Assembly (NCBI GenBank): GCA_017532885.1
Contig: JAFXIS010000054.1
Coordinates: 97,038 to 161,037, forward strand
Direction of reading: 5' to 3'
Origin: Alistipes sp.
GTDB lineage: Bacteria > Bacteroidota > Bacteroidia > Bacteroidales > Rikenellaceae
Length of the DNA stretch: 64,000 nt
Shown here: in pieces, positions 35,401 through 43,216 of the stretch
Numbering within the stretch: the first letter of the stretch is position 1
Layout: the number at the start of each line of letters is the position of its first letter
Translations under genes and position numbers: made by a program
Notes under the pieces: model-generated
Databases searched by the model: none
What the model saw: only the letters and a program-made list of their open reading frames with translations
What the model was told of the DNA's origin: nothing

Positions 35401-35481
35401 TTACAAAAAAAAGGCGACTATAAAAGCCGCCAACATATCAATAAAAATAAACAGTAACAGAATCATTAACGCAAACAGCAT
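35401..35481 (-). CDS. Putative pyrimidine-operon leader peptide (pyrL-like)
   Basis: 26-codon ORF ending 14 nt before pyrC. It starts MLFALMILLL, continues FIFIDM and ends LAAFIVAFFL, then TAA. The reading frame runs through a very U-rich stretch (35439-35455) and then straight through the terminator hairpin and its T-run (35405-35431). This is the layout of the E. coli pyrBI leader, where slow transcription of the U-rich part at low UTP lets the ribosome catch up and stop the hairpin forming. The strongly hydrophobic peptide may be only a result of the U-rich codons. An in-frame GTG directly precedes the ATG. Confidence 0.55.
   Translation of the reverse strand: MLFALMILLLFIFIDMLAAFIVAFFL
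35405..35431 (-). terminator. Attenuator terminator before pyrC
   Basis: In the minus-strand RNA, GGCGGC (35431-35426) pairs with GUCGCC (35418-35413) around a UUUUAUA loop, followed by eight U (35412-35405). It lies 18 bp upstream of the pyrC ATG and inside the leader ORF, so it can only be meant to regulate entry into the operon. Confidence 0.75.
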
Positions 35482-35604
35482 CACAACAAGAGAGGCAAAC
35501 CTGCTGAGAATGTGACTTTCGGCACTTCGCCAATTGCAACACGCTCAAACGCTCTGTTTGCGAGTAGTTATATATCTTTCCTGTCATAGCCCCTTTGGTT
35601 TGGG

Positions 35605-35612
35605 CAAAGATA
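35605..35612 (-). promoter_or_regulatory. -7 promoter box of the pyrC-carA-carB-pyrK-pyrD operon
   Basis: TATCTTTG on the minus strand, an exact TAnnTTTG match. Transcription should begin near 35598, about 210 nt before pyrC. Confidence 0.65.
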
Positions 35613-35683
35613 GAAAAAAAATTCCAAATATTGCTCTTTTCAAGCCTATTTTGTCAAAATATTTTTCATCCTGCGTAATTGCA

Positions 35684-38600
35684 CTAAAATACAACGCGAA
35701 CACCAACCTGCATATGCCAACGCGAGAGCAAATCGTTGGGTATAATCGCAGATGAAGAGAACTGATAAACAAGGGCATTATCCTCCACGCCGACAACCTT
35801 TACAGGCTGATGACGCCAACCCGACATATTGTAGTAGCTACCCCAATGGCGGCATATAAGATTACCCAGATTCATCACATCGAGCGACAGCTCAACCTTA
35901 CGCTCGGTCTGTCTGCCGAAATAGAAGCCATGCGCAAAGTGCAAGTCCAAACGATGCTCCATAGGTGCAAGCATGGCATTACGCTCGGCAAAACGCCCGC
36001 GATGCGAACTCAAATAGTCATCCTGAGCGATATAATCGCCAAACTTCTTGCGCGAGGTGTCGCCATCCGCAAACTGCATAAACCGCAGCTCCTCCTCCGT
36101 AGGTATATACATCAGCGAAGAGCCAAACACTCCGTCACCATTGAAATCGACCGTTTCTCCCAGACACAACGAGTAACGCTGACCCGATTGCAGCTGATAC
36201 ACAAGCGACAGCGTAGCGTCAAGCAACGGCGCATAGCGCTTACGATAGGTTGCCACAACCGAGAGCTTATGCGGCACATCGTATGCCGAAATAGCCAACT
36301 CATCGGCGTTAAGGTCGATGCCATAGCCTCGTGTCCAATTGGTCGAAGAGGAGGTCGAGGGGACATCACACACCGCATAAGCCCTCGAATAGGCGTAGGA
36401 TGCAGCCACCGACAAGCCCCAATTAAAGACCTTTGACACACTGCCCGCCAAAGAGTAGGAGTAACCCTTCGAGGTGTTTTCCATGTAATATATCGCCGAA
36501 TAATCGCTTGTAACGCGCTCAAAAGTGGGGTACTCGCCCACAACATGCCAGCCCGACAGCATAGGCACAGCCAGCACATTTTTACCCGTACGCTCGACTG
36601 CCAAGTTCCTAAACCTCACGCCATTCAGCACTTTGGTATACAGAGCCTCAGCACGCACCGACCAACCATTTCGCCATGTAAACTCACCCACGGCACTTGC
36701 CTTGAGGTTTTGCGGATAACGGAACTCATCATCCATAGCATTGAGCATAAAACTTGTGTTCGAGATATCGGTAGGTCGGGGTATGGTCACAAAATCGACC
36801 TTATCAGCCTCCTCGCCCGTAAGGCGCACACCCTTCTGCTCAACACCCGTATTCGAGTAGTTATTCACAACCCACACAAAGGGTATCTGACCCGTAAAGA
36901 GTCCTACGCCACCCTCCACCTTGAGGTGTCCCGCCGTATAATCGCGATGCCAGCTCACACCTACACGCGGTGAGAAGAGCAGATGCGCACGCGGAACATC
37001 ACCGATACGAACGCCGTGTTTGCGGGCTATATCACCCGCATTAAACTCCTCATTCGGAGTCGGAGTATTGAAAATCAGCGGCAGGGTAGCCCTCACGCCA
37101 TAGGTCAGCACCACATCCTCGCCCAAATCCCAATTATCCTGCACATAAAAATTAAGCTCGGCAGCACGGAATCGGGGTCCCCAGGTCTTTGTACCTGTGA
37201 CCTTCTCGTCGGTATAGTTATATTCGTAAATCGCGGCCTTATCCTGCTCGAAGTCGGCAACCGAGTTATAGGTATATGTACCAAACGAATTGGCTATATA
37301 ACGATTGTGGATATCGTAAAACTCGTGGTGCATACCCAGCGTAAAGGAGTGGGCATTATGCTCCCAAACCAAATCATCCGAGAGTGTTACGACATTCTGC
37401 TTCAGGGCATTAATACCCGCATAGCGGTTGTTTCCTATGTTTACGGTCACATTACCGTCCAAGCCCGTATTTTTGATTATAACGCTGGGGTAGTGACCTT
37501 TCATATCGCTCTCGCGGCCATCACCCACACGCGAATAACCCACGCGCAAAGAGTTATGCAGACGCTCCGAGAGCTGCGAATTAAGCGTTGCCGCAACATG
37601 GTGTGCTGTGCTGTAATTAGCATATCCCGAGCCACAGAAGGTAAACGAAGTCAGTGAGTTGGCATACTCCTCGGCACGCGCATCGAGCCAACTGTAACTC
37701 AACGAGAGGTGATTGCGCGAATTTATGTGCCAATCCATCGACGCCAAAAGCGACACCGAGCGCCGCTCGACATCGCGACGCGAAGTAGAGCCTCCGTCAT
37801 AGCCCGTCAAAGCCTCGTAACGAGCCGAAATACGCCTTAATTCCTCGCTATCAAGCCTTGCAGCCGCGAAACCCTCATAGAACGACGAGGGCGAGAGTTC
37901 GCGGTTATATTCGCCACTGACAAAGAAGAAGAGCTTATCTTTAACTATCGGGCCACCCAGCGTAAAGCCGTAGATTTGGGTTGCCTGCTGCGCCAGCTTC
38001 TCACGCTGCGCAACATGCCTGCCTGCGGTAGTGCCATAGAAGTCTTGATTATTATAATAGGTATAGGCACTGCCCTTAAATGAGTTTGTTCCCGACTTGG
38101 TAATGGCATTTATCTCGCCGCCGCCAAAGCCACTCATGCGCACATCAAAAGGTGCTACCGACACCTCGATTTGCTCTATGGCATCCAACGATACGGGGTT
38201 AGCATTCGACAAACCTCCATTGGTTCCCGACGACGACAGACCATACATATCGTTATTGGCAACACCATTGACTCTGAATGCGTTATAACGATTAGCTACA
38301 CCTCCGTATGACATACCACCTGTCTTGGTCGCTACAGCCTGAGGGGTCAGGTGTACAACATCATACAGCGAACGCGACACGGTAGGCAGCGCAGCGATAG
38401 ATAGTTCATCAAAGTCGGTTGCAACGCCCGACATCTTACGAGGTGAAGCCTCCACAACAACCTGTCCCACCGAAGTGAGGCTCTCCTTGAGGATGACGCG
38501 TTGATTACGCACCTCACCCAAATGAAGCACAAGGTTTTCGTGACGCGCGCTATCGTAGCCAAGATACTCAACCACAAGCACATAACCATCATCAGGGCGC

Positions 38601-38803
38601 ACGCCGTGAATAGCAAAGCGACCCGACTTGTCGGCAACAGCAGAGTAGACAACACCCGTTTCGGCATGCTTCAGCATGATGGTAGCACCCACAAGGCTCT
38701 CTGCAGCCTCATTCTGCACCACACCACGCAACGAAGCAGTGGTAATCTGCGCCACAGCATCAAGGCTCAGAAGTGCAAATATTAATAGAAGTAATCGTTT
38801 CAT
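35684..38803 (-). CDS. TonB-dependent receptor, Oar-like, with N-terminal carboxypeptidase-regulatory-like domain
   Basis: 1039 residues. A signal peptide (MKRLLLLIFALLSLDAVA, cut before QITT) precedes a CarboxypepD_reg-like domain (SLRGVVQNEAAESLVGATIMLKH ... GRFAIHGVRP), a plug (MSYGGVANRYNAFRVNGVANNDMYG; GFGGGEINAITKSGTNSFKG) and a long beta-barrel ending with an aromatic-rich strand (WHMQVGVRVVF). No SusD partner is adjacent, so it is more like Oar-type outer-membrane receptors than a SusC of a glycan locus. The ATG at 38803 is preferred over an in-frame TTG at 38809. Ligand unknown. Confidence 0.88.
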   Translation of the reverse strand: MKRLLLLIFALLSLDAVAQITTASLRGVVQNEAAESLVGATIMLKHAETGVVYSAVADKSGRFAIHGVRPDDGYVLVVEYLGYDSARHENLVLHLGEVRNQRVILKESLTSVGQVVVEASPRKMSGVATDFDELSIAALPTVSRSLYDVVHLTPQAVATKTGGMSYGGVANRYNAFRVNGVANNDMYGLSSSGTNGGLSNANPVSLDAIEQIEVSVAPFDVRMSGFGGGEINAITKSGTNSFKGSAYTYYNNQDFYGTTAGRHVAQREKLAQQATQIYGFTLGGPIVKDKLFFFVSGEYNRELSPSSFYEGFAAARLDSEELRRISARYEALTGYDGGSTSRRDVERRSVSLLASMDWHINSRNHLSLSYSWLDARAEEYANSLTSFTFCGSGYANYSTAHHVAATLNSQLSERLHNSLRVGYSRVGDGRESDMKGHYPSVIIKNTGLDGNVTVNIGNNRYAGINALKQNVVTLSDDLVWEHNAHSFTLGMHHEFYDIHNRYIANSFGTYTYNSVADFEQDKAAIYEYNYTDEKVTGTKTWGPRFRAAELNFYVQDNWDLGEDVVLTYGVRATLPLIFNTPTPNEEFNAGDIARKHGVRIGDVPRAHLLFSPRVGVSWHRDYTAGHLKVEGGVGLFTGQIPFVWVVNNYSNTGVEQKGVRLTGEEADKVDFVTIPRPTDISNTSFMLNAMDDEFRYPQNLKASAVGEFTWRNGWSVRAEALYTKVLNGVRFRNLAVERTGKNVLAVPMLSGWHVVGEYPTFERVTSDYSAIYYMENTSKGYSYSLAGSVSKVFNWGLSVAASYAYSRAYAVCDVPSTSSSTNWTRGYGIDLNADELAISAYDVPHKLSVVATYRKRYAPLLDATLSLVYQLQSGQRYSLCLGETVDFNGDGVFGSSLMYIPTEEELRFMQFADGDTSRKKFGDYIAQDDYLSSHRGRFAERNAMLAPMEHRLDLHFAHGFYFGRQTERKVELSLDVMNLGNLICRHWGSYYNMSGWRHQPVKVVGVEDNALVYQFSSSAIIPNDLLSRWHMQVGVRVVF

Positions 38804-38910
38804 AACCAAAATTTTACGACATCTATTTACGATGTAACTTTAACCTAACAACACCCTCGACACACCCTCAAATCTTACATTTAAGACCACAATATGCCGC
38901 AGGTCGGTTG

Positions 38911-38918
38911 CAAATATA
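38911..38918 (-). promoter_or_regulatory. -7 box of the TonB-dependent receptor gene
   Basis: TATATTTG on the minus strand, about 110 bp before the start codon; divergent to the YqaA-like promoter at 38954-38961. Confidence 0.55.
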
Positions 38919-38953
38919 CGAAAAAAAGGGTAGGGAGATGACTAAAATATTAC

Positions 38954-38961
38954 TATTTTTG
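38954..38961 (+). promoter_or_regulatory. -7 box of the YqaA-like gene
   Basis: TATTTTTG, 17 bp before the ATG at 38979, implying a very short 5' leader. Confidence 0.5.
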
Positions 38962-38978
38962 CATAGTTTTTCAACATT

Positions 38979-39440
38979 ATGGACGCAATAGCACAATTCC
39001 TCGTCGATTGGGGATATATCGGTTTATTTATAGCGGCATTCGCAGCAGGAAGCATCTTGCCTTTCAGCTCCGAGGTGGTACTCACCGTCTTGGTACAAAT
39101 GGGCTCCGACCCATGGTTATGCCTTATCTCGGCTACCATTGGCAACACTTTGGGAGGTCTGGTCTGCTATTGGCTCGGTTGGTTAGGCAACCCCGAATGG
39201 ATTGAGCGTTGGCTGAAGGTCGATAAAGCGAAGTTAGACAAGGTTTCGGGCTTCGTGAAGCGCTACGGCGCATGGATGGGATTCTTCAGCGTTCTGCCCT
39301 GGGTGGGTGAGGCGATAATCGTTCTTTTAGGACTTCTGCGCAGCAATCTCACACTCACAACCATCACCATGTGCCTCGGCAAAGCCCTGCGCTATTTGCT
39401 TATCATCCTCGCCTTGCAGGGAGTGAATGCGATGTTGTAA
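38979..39440 (+). CDS. DedA/VTT-superfamily membrane protein (YqaA-like)
   Basis: 153-residue integral membrane protein with about four hydrophobic segments. The SNARE-associated/VTT pattern is visible: FAAGSILPFSSEVVLTVLV, ISATIGNTLGGLVCYWLGW and GFFSVLPWVGEAIIVLLGLLRSNL. Related DedA proteins help flip lipid carriers or phospholipids; the specific role of YqaA is not settled. It stands alone and is followed by an intergenic repeat. Confidence 0.8.
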   Translation: MDAIAQFLVDWGYIGLFIAAFAAGSILPFSSEVVLTVLVQMGSDPWLCLISATIGNTLGGLVCYWLGWLGNPEWIERWLKVDKAKLDKVSGFVKRYGAWMGFFSVLPWVGEAIIVLLGLLRSNLTLTTITMCLGKALRYLLIILALQGVNAML

Positions 39441-39443
39441 AAA

Positions 39444-39500
39444 GAGAATTCAAGGTAAGCGGCAGCGCTAAATTCTCTAATCTCCTTAAACTCCCTAATA
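39444..39500. repeat. 9-bp periodic repeat, type A (partial copy 2)
   Basis: Apex AGCG-GCAG-CGCT (39459-39470) followed by right-arm 9-mers CTAAATTCT, CTAATCTCC, TTAAACTCC, CTAATATAA. The left arm is nearly lost; GAGAATTCAA remains. The apex keeps the AGCG-CGCT stem of the copy at 24107. Confidence 0.65.
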
Positions 39501-39512
39501 TAAAAAGTAACA

Positions 39513-39587
39513 ATGTAACAGGTGTAACACCCCTGTTACACCTGTTACATCTGTTACATCTGTTACATCTGTTACATCTGTTACATT
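39513..39587. repeat. Type B hairpin plus tandem TGTTACATC 9-mers (copy 3)
   Basis: A perfect 17-bp stem, ATGTAACAGGTGTAACA (39513-39529) with 39534-39550, loop CCCC. From 39543 TGTTACATC repeats four times exactly and once with a final T. Read on the minus strand the apex is ACAGGGGTGT. Being 9 bp, the unit could change copy number by slippage. Confidence 0.85.
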
Positions 39588-39701
39588 TGTTAACATTGTT
39601 ACATCACGCAATATTTCACGCGGTGTGTCGTTATAAGTGTGCGACATCTGCTTTTTCGAAATTATTTTTGTATTTCGTGCCGCTATGTCGCAAGTTTTTG
39701 G

Positions 39702-39709
39702 TATATTTG
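39702..39709 (+). promoter_or_regulatory. -7 box of the FISUMP lipoprotein gene
   Basis: TATATTTG, 38 bp before the ATG at 39747. Confidence 0.5.
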
Positions 39710-39746
39710 CAGATAATTTGTTCGATAAATAATTATAGGATATAAT

Positions 39747-41246
39747 ATGAAAACTCTTTTTAGAAGCGTTTTTTACATTTTAGCAAGCGCAACCCTCTGT
39801 GTTGCAGCACTTTCGTCGTGCAAGGGCGAGGACGAGGTCTACGACTTTGCATTCGACATTCCGGGTAGCGTGGTTGCCGAGCCGGGCTCGACGATAACCA
39901 TGCCTTTCACGGCCCGCAACATCACTTCGGTGTCGGTAAACTCTTCGCCCAAGGGTTGGACCGTAGATGACATCGACATGAAGAATTGGGTTGTAACTAT
40001 CACTGCGCCTGCGAAATACAACTCGGAGGACAGCTCCGTAGTCGAGAATGGCACGCTGAAACTTACGGGCTACACCGCAGCAGGTACAAGCGTGTCGGCA
40101 AGCTCATACCTCTCGTTGCTCAATCAGGAGATAGACCTCTCGGCAGAGCCCTCAAACAGCTATGCCATCATGCAAAAGGATACGCGTTATACGATTGATG
40201 TTAGCCACAAGGGCGAGAGTGACGAGCGTATCGCACCTGCGCGTGTGGACCTTTTGTGGCAGAGCGCTAAGAGTTTCATTCAGTTCTATGGCTACGAGCC
40301 TCAGAATGAAACCTTTACATTTTTTGTTGGAAATGAGGAGGTTACGAACGATGAGGGCGATGTTGTAGCAACCCGCATCCCCGCAGCAAATGCTGTCATT
40401 GCAGCCTACGACGCCAACGATAACATAATCTGGAGTTGGCATGTGTGGTCTACCCAGACAGCACTCGGTGATGGCTCTATCGTCGCATCTAACGGCGTAG
40501 AGTTCATGAATCGCAACCTCGGAGCATATGCCGACCCCAATGGCTCAACCGAGGGTGACGACATCTACAACGGCTATGGAATGTATTACCAATGGGGGCG
40601 CAAGGACCCGTTCTATCGTCCTTACGACTACGCTTTCACCAAGAATAGCGACAAAACCGTATACTCGGGTACAAACACCACTTTGCGCTTCAAGTATGCC
40701 GATACGAAGAACTACGAGGAGGCAGGAAGCATGGAGTTTGCTACACAGAATCCTATGATTTTCGTGCGTGGTGCCGAGGATAACGCCTACGATTGGCTCT
40801 ATGAGGCTCACGACAATGAGCTGTGGAGCGCAACCGAGAAGAGCATGCATGACCCCTGCCCGAAGGGTTGGCGCATACCCAAAGCCGAGGATTTCGAGGT
40901 GTTTGACATTGCCGCAGACGAGGATGCTGCCGCATCTGCCGATATGCGTGCGCGCTATGGCTGGAATTTGGTGGATAAGACCTCAGGTGTCAAGATGTTT
41001 ATGCCCGCAGCCGGTCGCAAGAGCTTCGAGTCGGGCGTGTTTACCAACATGAGCGACTATGGTGGCGAGCATTCACCCCTGCCATGGATTGGATATTATT
41101 GGACTGCAGAGTCAGTTTCGGCTGATTCTAAGGCTCTTTCGTTGTATTTCGACCTGAATAACACCCGAGCCGTAAATAATCGCTACGAGCCTCGCAAGGC
41201 CATGTATCGCGCCAATGCGATGCAGGTGCGCTGCGTCAGGGAGTAG
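39747..41246 (+). CDS. FISUMP-type surface lipoprotein
   Basis: 499-residue predicted lipoprotein: the signal sequence MKTLFRSVFYILASATLCVA ends in a lipobox (AALSSC, Cys at about 25). An N-terminal beta-rich region of about 110 residues may be BACON/Ig-like. The C-terminal 250 residues have the FISUMP pattern: FMNRNLGAYADPNG, YGMYYQWGRKDPF, HDPCPKGWRIPKAEDF and a final YRANAMQVRCVRE. FISUMP proteins are abundant in Bacteroidota and Fibrobacteres and are often exported; function unknown. Followed by a clear terminator. Confidence 0.8.
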   Translation: MKTLFRSVFYILASATLCVAALSSCKGEDEVYDFAFDIPGSVVAEPGSTITMPFTARNITSVSVNSSPKGWTVDDIDMKNWVVTITAPAKYNSEDSSVVENGTLKLTGYTAAGTSVSASSYLSLLNQEIDLSAEPSNSYAIMQKDTRYTIDVSHKGESDERIAPARVDLLWQSAKSFIQFYGYEPQNETFTFFVGNEEVTNDEGDVVATRIPAANAVIAAYDANDNIIWSWHVWSTQTALGDGSIVASNGVEFMNRNLGAYADPNGSTEGDDIYNGYGMYYQWGRKDPFYRPYDYAFTKNSDKTVYSGTNTTLRFKYADTKNYEEAGSMEFATQNPMIFVRGAEDNAYDWLYEAHDNELWSATEKSMHDPCPKGWRIPKAEDFEVFDIAADEDAAASADMRARYGWNLVDKTSGVKMFMPAAGRKSFESGVFTNMSDYGGEHSPLPWIGYYWTAESVSADSKALSLYFDLNNTRAVNNRYEPRKAMYRANAMQVRCVRE

Positions 41247-41276
41247 GGTAGCAGAGGGACTACACATAATAAATTG

Positions 41277-41310
41277 GGCGTATCTAATTAATAATAGGTA
41301 CGCCTTTTTT
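41277..41310 (+). terminator. Intrinsic terminator after the FISUMP lipoprotein gene
   Basis: GGCGTATCTA (41277-41286) pairs with TAGGTACGCC (41295-41304), 10 bp with one T-G pair, followed by six T. Confidence 0.9.
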
Positions 41311-41325
41311 GTATGCATCGGTTTT

Positions 41326-41398
41326 GTGTAACAATGTAACAAAAGTAACAATGTAACAAATGTAACAGTGTAACAAGGGTGTTACATCTGTTACATTT
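41326..41398. repeat. Type B hairpin with 9-bp period (copy 4)
   Basis: Degenerate TGTAACAAN units lead to a hairpin whose left arm AAATGTAACAGTGTAACA pairs with TGTTACATCTGTTACATTT with a single bulged base; apex AACA-AGGG-TGTT. Confidence 0.8.
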
Positions 41399-41410
41399 TA
41401 TGTTTGGGTG

Positions 41411-41572
41411 GATAGAGAATTTAGAGAATTTAGGGAATTTAGGGAGATTAGAGAGTTTAGGGAGATTAGAGAGTTTAGGGTTGATGCCTGAGCTATTTTT
41501 TTTGCATCGGCGCTAACCTCCCTAAACTCCTTAAACTCCCTAAACTCCTTAACCTTCCTAACCTCCTTAAGA
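41411..41572. repeat. 9-bp periodic inverted repeat, type A (copy 3, largest)
   Basis: Left arm is about seven 9-mers of TTAGAGAAT/TTAGGGAGA type (41411-41480); right arm is six of CTAACCTCC/CTAAACTCC type (41513-41570). The arms pair as a long imperfect stem. The centre holds GATGC and GCATC around a run of eight T. The right arm begins GGCGCTAACC, like GCGCTAAA in the other copies. Confidence 0.8.
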
Positions 41573-41584
41573 CCCCTTCAGAGG

Positions 41585-42550
41585 CTACTTCTTATCCGTC
41601 TTTGAGATTGCGTCACGCATCTGGGTATCGGCCATAATATTCTTCATCTTGTAATAGTCCATAATACCCAAATTGCCGCTACGGAACGCCTCAGCCATAG
41701 CCAAGGGCACCTCTGCCTCCGCCAAAATAACCTTTGCACGCGCATCCTGAGCCTTTGCGCGGTTCTCCTGCTCCAACGCAACCGCCATAGCACGACGCTC
41801 CTCGGCCTTCGCCTGCGCGATATTCTTATCGGCATCCGCCTGATCCATCTGCAACTGCGCACCGATATTCTTGCCCACATCTATATCGGCAATATCAATC
41901 GACAAAATCTCGAACGCCGTACCTGCATCCAAGCCCTTCTCAAGCACCACGCGCGAGATAGAGTCGGGATTCTCCAACACAACCTTGTGTGACACTGCCG
42001 AGCCAATCGACGACACGATACCCTCGCCGACACGCGCCAAAACGGTCTCCTCACCGGCACCTCCGACCAACTGCTTGATGTTGGCACGCACCGTAACACG
42101 CGCCTTAGCGATAAGCTGGATACCATCCTTCGCCACAGCAGCAACGGGTGGGGTATTGATAACCTTCGGATTTACAGACATTTGCACAGCCTCAAACACA
42201 TCACGACCCGCCAAGTCGATAGCCGTAGCCATCTTAAAATCGAGGTTAATGTTCGCCTTCTGTGCCGACACTAAAGCATGCACCACATTTGTGACATTTC
42301 CACCTGCCAAGAAGTGTGCCTCCAACTCGTTGGAATCGAGCGAAAGACCCGCCTTTGTTCCCTCAATCATCGACGACACGATAACTGAAGGCGGAACCCT
42401 ACGCCAACGCATCAGGAAGAGCTGTAAGAGGTTGATTCTCACACCCGAAACCAAAGCCGAGAACCACAAGCCAACCGGAATATAGTAGAAGAAAACCCAG
42501 ATGGCAAAAAAGAGCAATACGCCCGCAATAACAATCAAATACTCACTCAT
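41585..42550 (-). CDS. floA: Flotillin-like protein FloA
   Basis: 321-residue SPFH-type membrane scaffold. A hydrophobic N-terminal hairpin (about residues 5-30) is followed by [28 protein letters not shown], the SPFH-like core and a long Ala/Glu-rich helix ([53 protein letters not shown]). FloA organises membrane microdomains in Firmicutes and pairs with NfeD proteins; here nfeD is 62 bp upstream on the same strand. Confidence 0.93.
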   Translation of the reverse strand: MSEYLIVIAGVLLFFAIWVFFYYIPVGLWFSALVSGVRINLLQLFLMRWRRVPPSVIVSSMIEGTKAGLSLDSNELEAHFLAGGNVTNVVHALVSAQKANINLDFKMATAIDLAGRDVFEAVQMSVNPKVINTPPVAAVAKDGIQLIAKARVTVRANIKQLVGGAGEETVLARVGEGIVSSIGSAVSHKVVLENPDSISRVVLEKGLDAGTAFEILSIDIADIDVGKNIGAQLQMDQADADKNIAQAKAEERRAMAVALEQENRAKAQDARAKVILAEAEVPLAMAEAFRSGNLGIMDYYKMKNIMADTQMRDAISKTDKK

Positions 42551-42612
42551 ATCTATTTAGTTTTTAAGTTTTTACATCATGCTATATAAACCGCAACATC
42601 AGCACAGCCAAT

Positions 42613-43074
42613 TTACTCCACGCGGCGCACAATGACCGTAAAGTTGTCAAAACCGACAACCTCGACCTTCGAGCGCTGGTCGATAAAGACATCCACCGAC
42701 TTCGCTTCGTAGACCTTACCGGCAAACTCGACCTTTCCCATAGGCGACAGGCGCGACACCGCGACACCCTGCTCACCGACAGCCACAGTAGCCTCGGGGC
42801 GTTCATTGCTCTCGCCCACAACCTTGCTCTTCAACGCCAAGCGCTGCCAAGTCTTTGCCCTGAGCGACAATACGGTCACTACCAGAGCCAATGCCACTGC
42901 TACAACAAGCGTAAGCATACAACCCACAAATCCAAAACGCTCAAAACCGAAATATACGGCAGCTCCATAGCTCACGAGCGATAAAATAGCGCCCAAAGTA
43001 ACCCCGGGCAGGAACACCAACTCTGCAACAAGGAAGAAGGCTCCCAAAATCAACAGTAAAACAATTAGTCCCAT
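42613..43074 (-). CDS. NfeD-family membrane protein
   Basis: 153 residues: three hydrophobic segments in the first 75 residues, then a short linker and a C-terminal OB-fold-like NfeD domain (GEQGVAVSRLSPMGKVEFAGKVYEAKSVDVFIDQRSKVEVVGFDNFTVIVRRVE). This is the short NfeD form without the protease domain. The pairing with floA is widely conserved and supports a joint role in membrane organisation. Confidence 0.9.
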   Translation of the reverse strand: MGLIVLLLILGAFFLVAELVFLPGVTLGAILSLVSYGAAVYFGFERFGFVGCMLTLVVAVALALVVTVLSLRAKTWQRLALKSKVVGESNERPEATVAVGEQGVAVSRLSPMGKVEFAGKVYEAKSVDVFIDQRSKVEVVGFDNFTVIVRRVE

Positions 43075-43088
43075 AGGCGGTATAATTC

Positions 43089-43175
43089 AAAATTGCGATT
43101 AAGCTATAGACAGAGGCTGCTTGCAGACTATGTTATGGCGGAGCAATTAAGTGAAGCCCTTGTGGCTTGCCAAAA
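43089..43175 (+). repeat. Intergenic repeat, copy 2 (partner of 18624)
   Basis: Shares AAAATTG, TAAGC, CAGAGG, ACTATG and GGAGCAATTAA with 18624-18684 at matching offsets (one indel). Here CTGC-TT-GCAG replaces GAAC-TT-GTTC, and the following hairpin is AAGCC...GGCTT. Confidence 0.6.
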
Positions 43176-43180
43176 TTAAC

Positions 43181-43195
43181 CCGACATAAGGTCGG
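43181..43195. terminator. Weak terminator-like hairpin between the SPOR-like gene and nfeD
   Basis: CCGAC-ATAAG-GTCGG, 5 bp. On the minus strand it is followed by GTTAATTTT. It may separate the floA-nfeD unit from upstream genes. Confidence 0.35.
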
Positions 43196-43216
43196 CTTTT
43201 CCTCCTTCGCACCTCT

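Larger units (their letters stand above)
35387..35683 (-). other. pyrC leader and upstream region
   Basis: 297 bp between the TonB-dependent receptor and pyrC. It contains a promoter (35605-35612), a leader of about 210 nt, the leader ORF and the attenuator. Between promoter and leader ORF I see no PyrR-type anti-antiterminator motif. Confidence 0.6.
39441..39746. other. Intergenic region YqaA-like / FISUMP lipoprotein
   Basis: 306 bp without a gene. It holds the GAGAATTCAA motif (39444-39453), a partial type A repeat, a type B hairpin, five TGTTACATC-type 9-mers and a -7 box (39702-39709) for the next gene. Confidence 0.75.
41247..41584. other. Intergenic region FISUMP lipoprotein / floA
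   Basis: 338 bp between convergent genes. It holds the FISUMP terminator, a type B repeat (41326-41398) and a large type A repeat (41411-41572). No ORF of note. Confidence 0.75.

Noticed and set aside
36112..38785. Long ORFs on both strands inside the TonB-dependent receptor gene
   Set aside because: Shadow frames of a well-supported receptor; basic, low-complexity translations without domains.
39543..39587. CRISPR-like array
   Set aside because: The 9-bp units are directly adjacent without spacers and no cas genes are near; it is a minisatellite.
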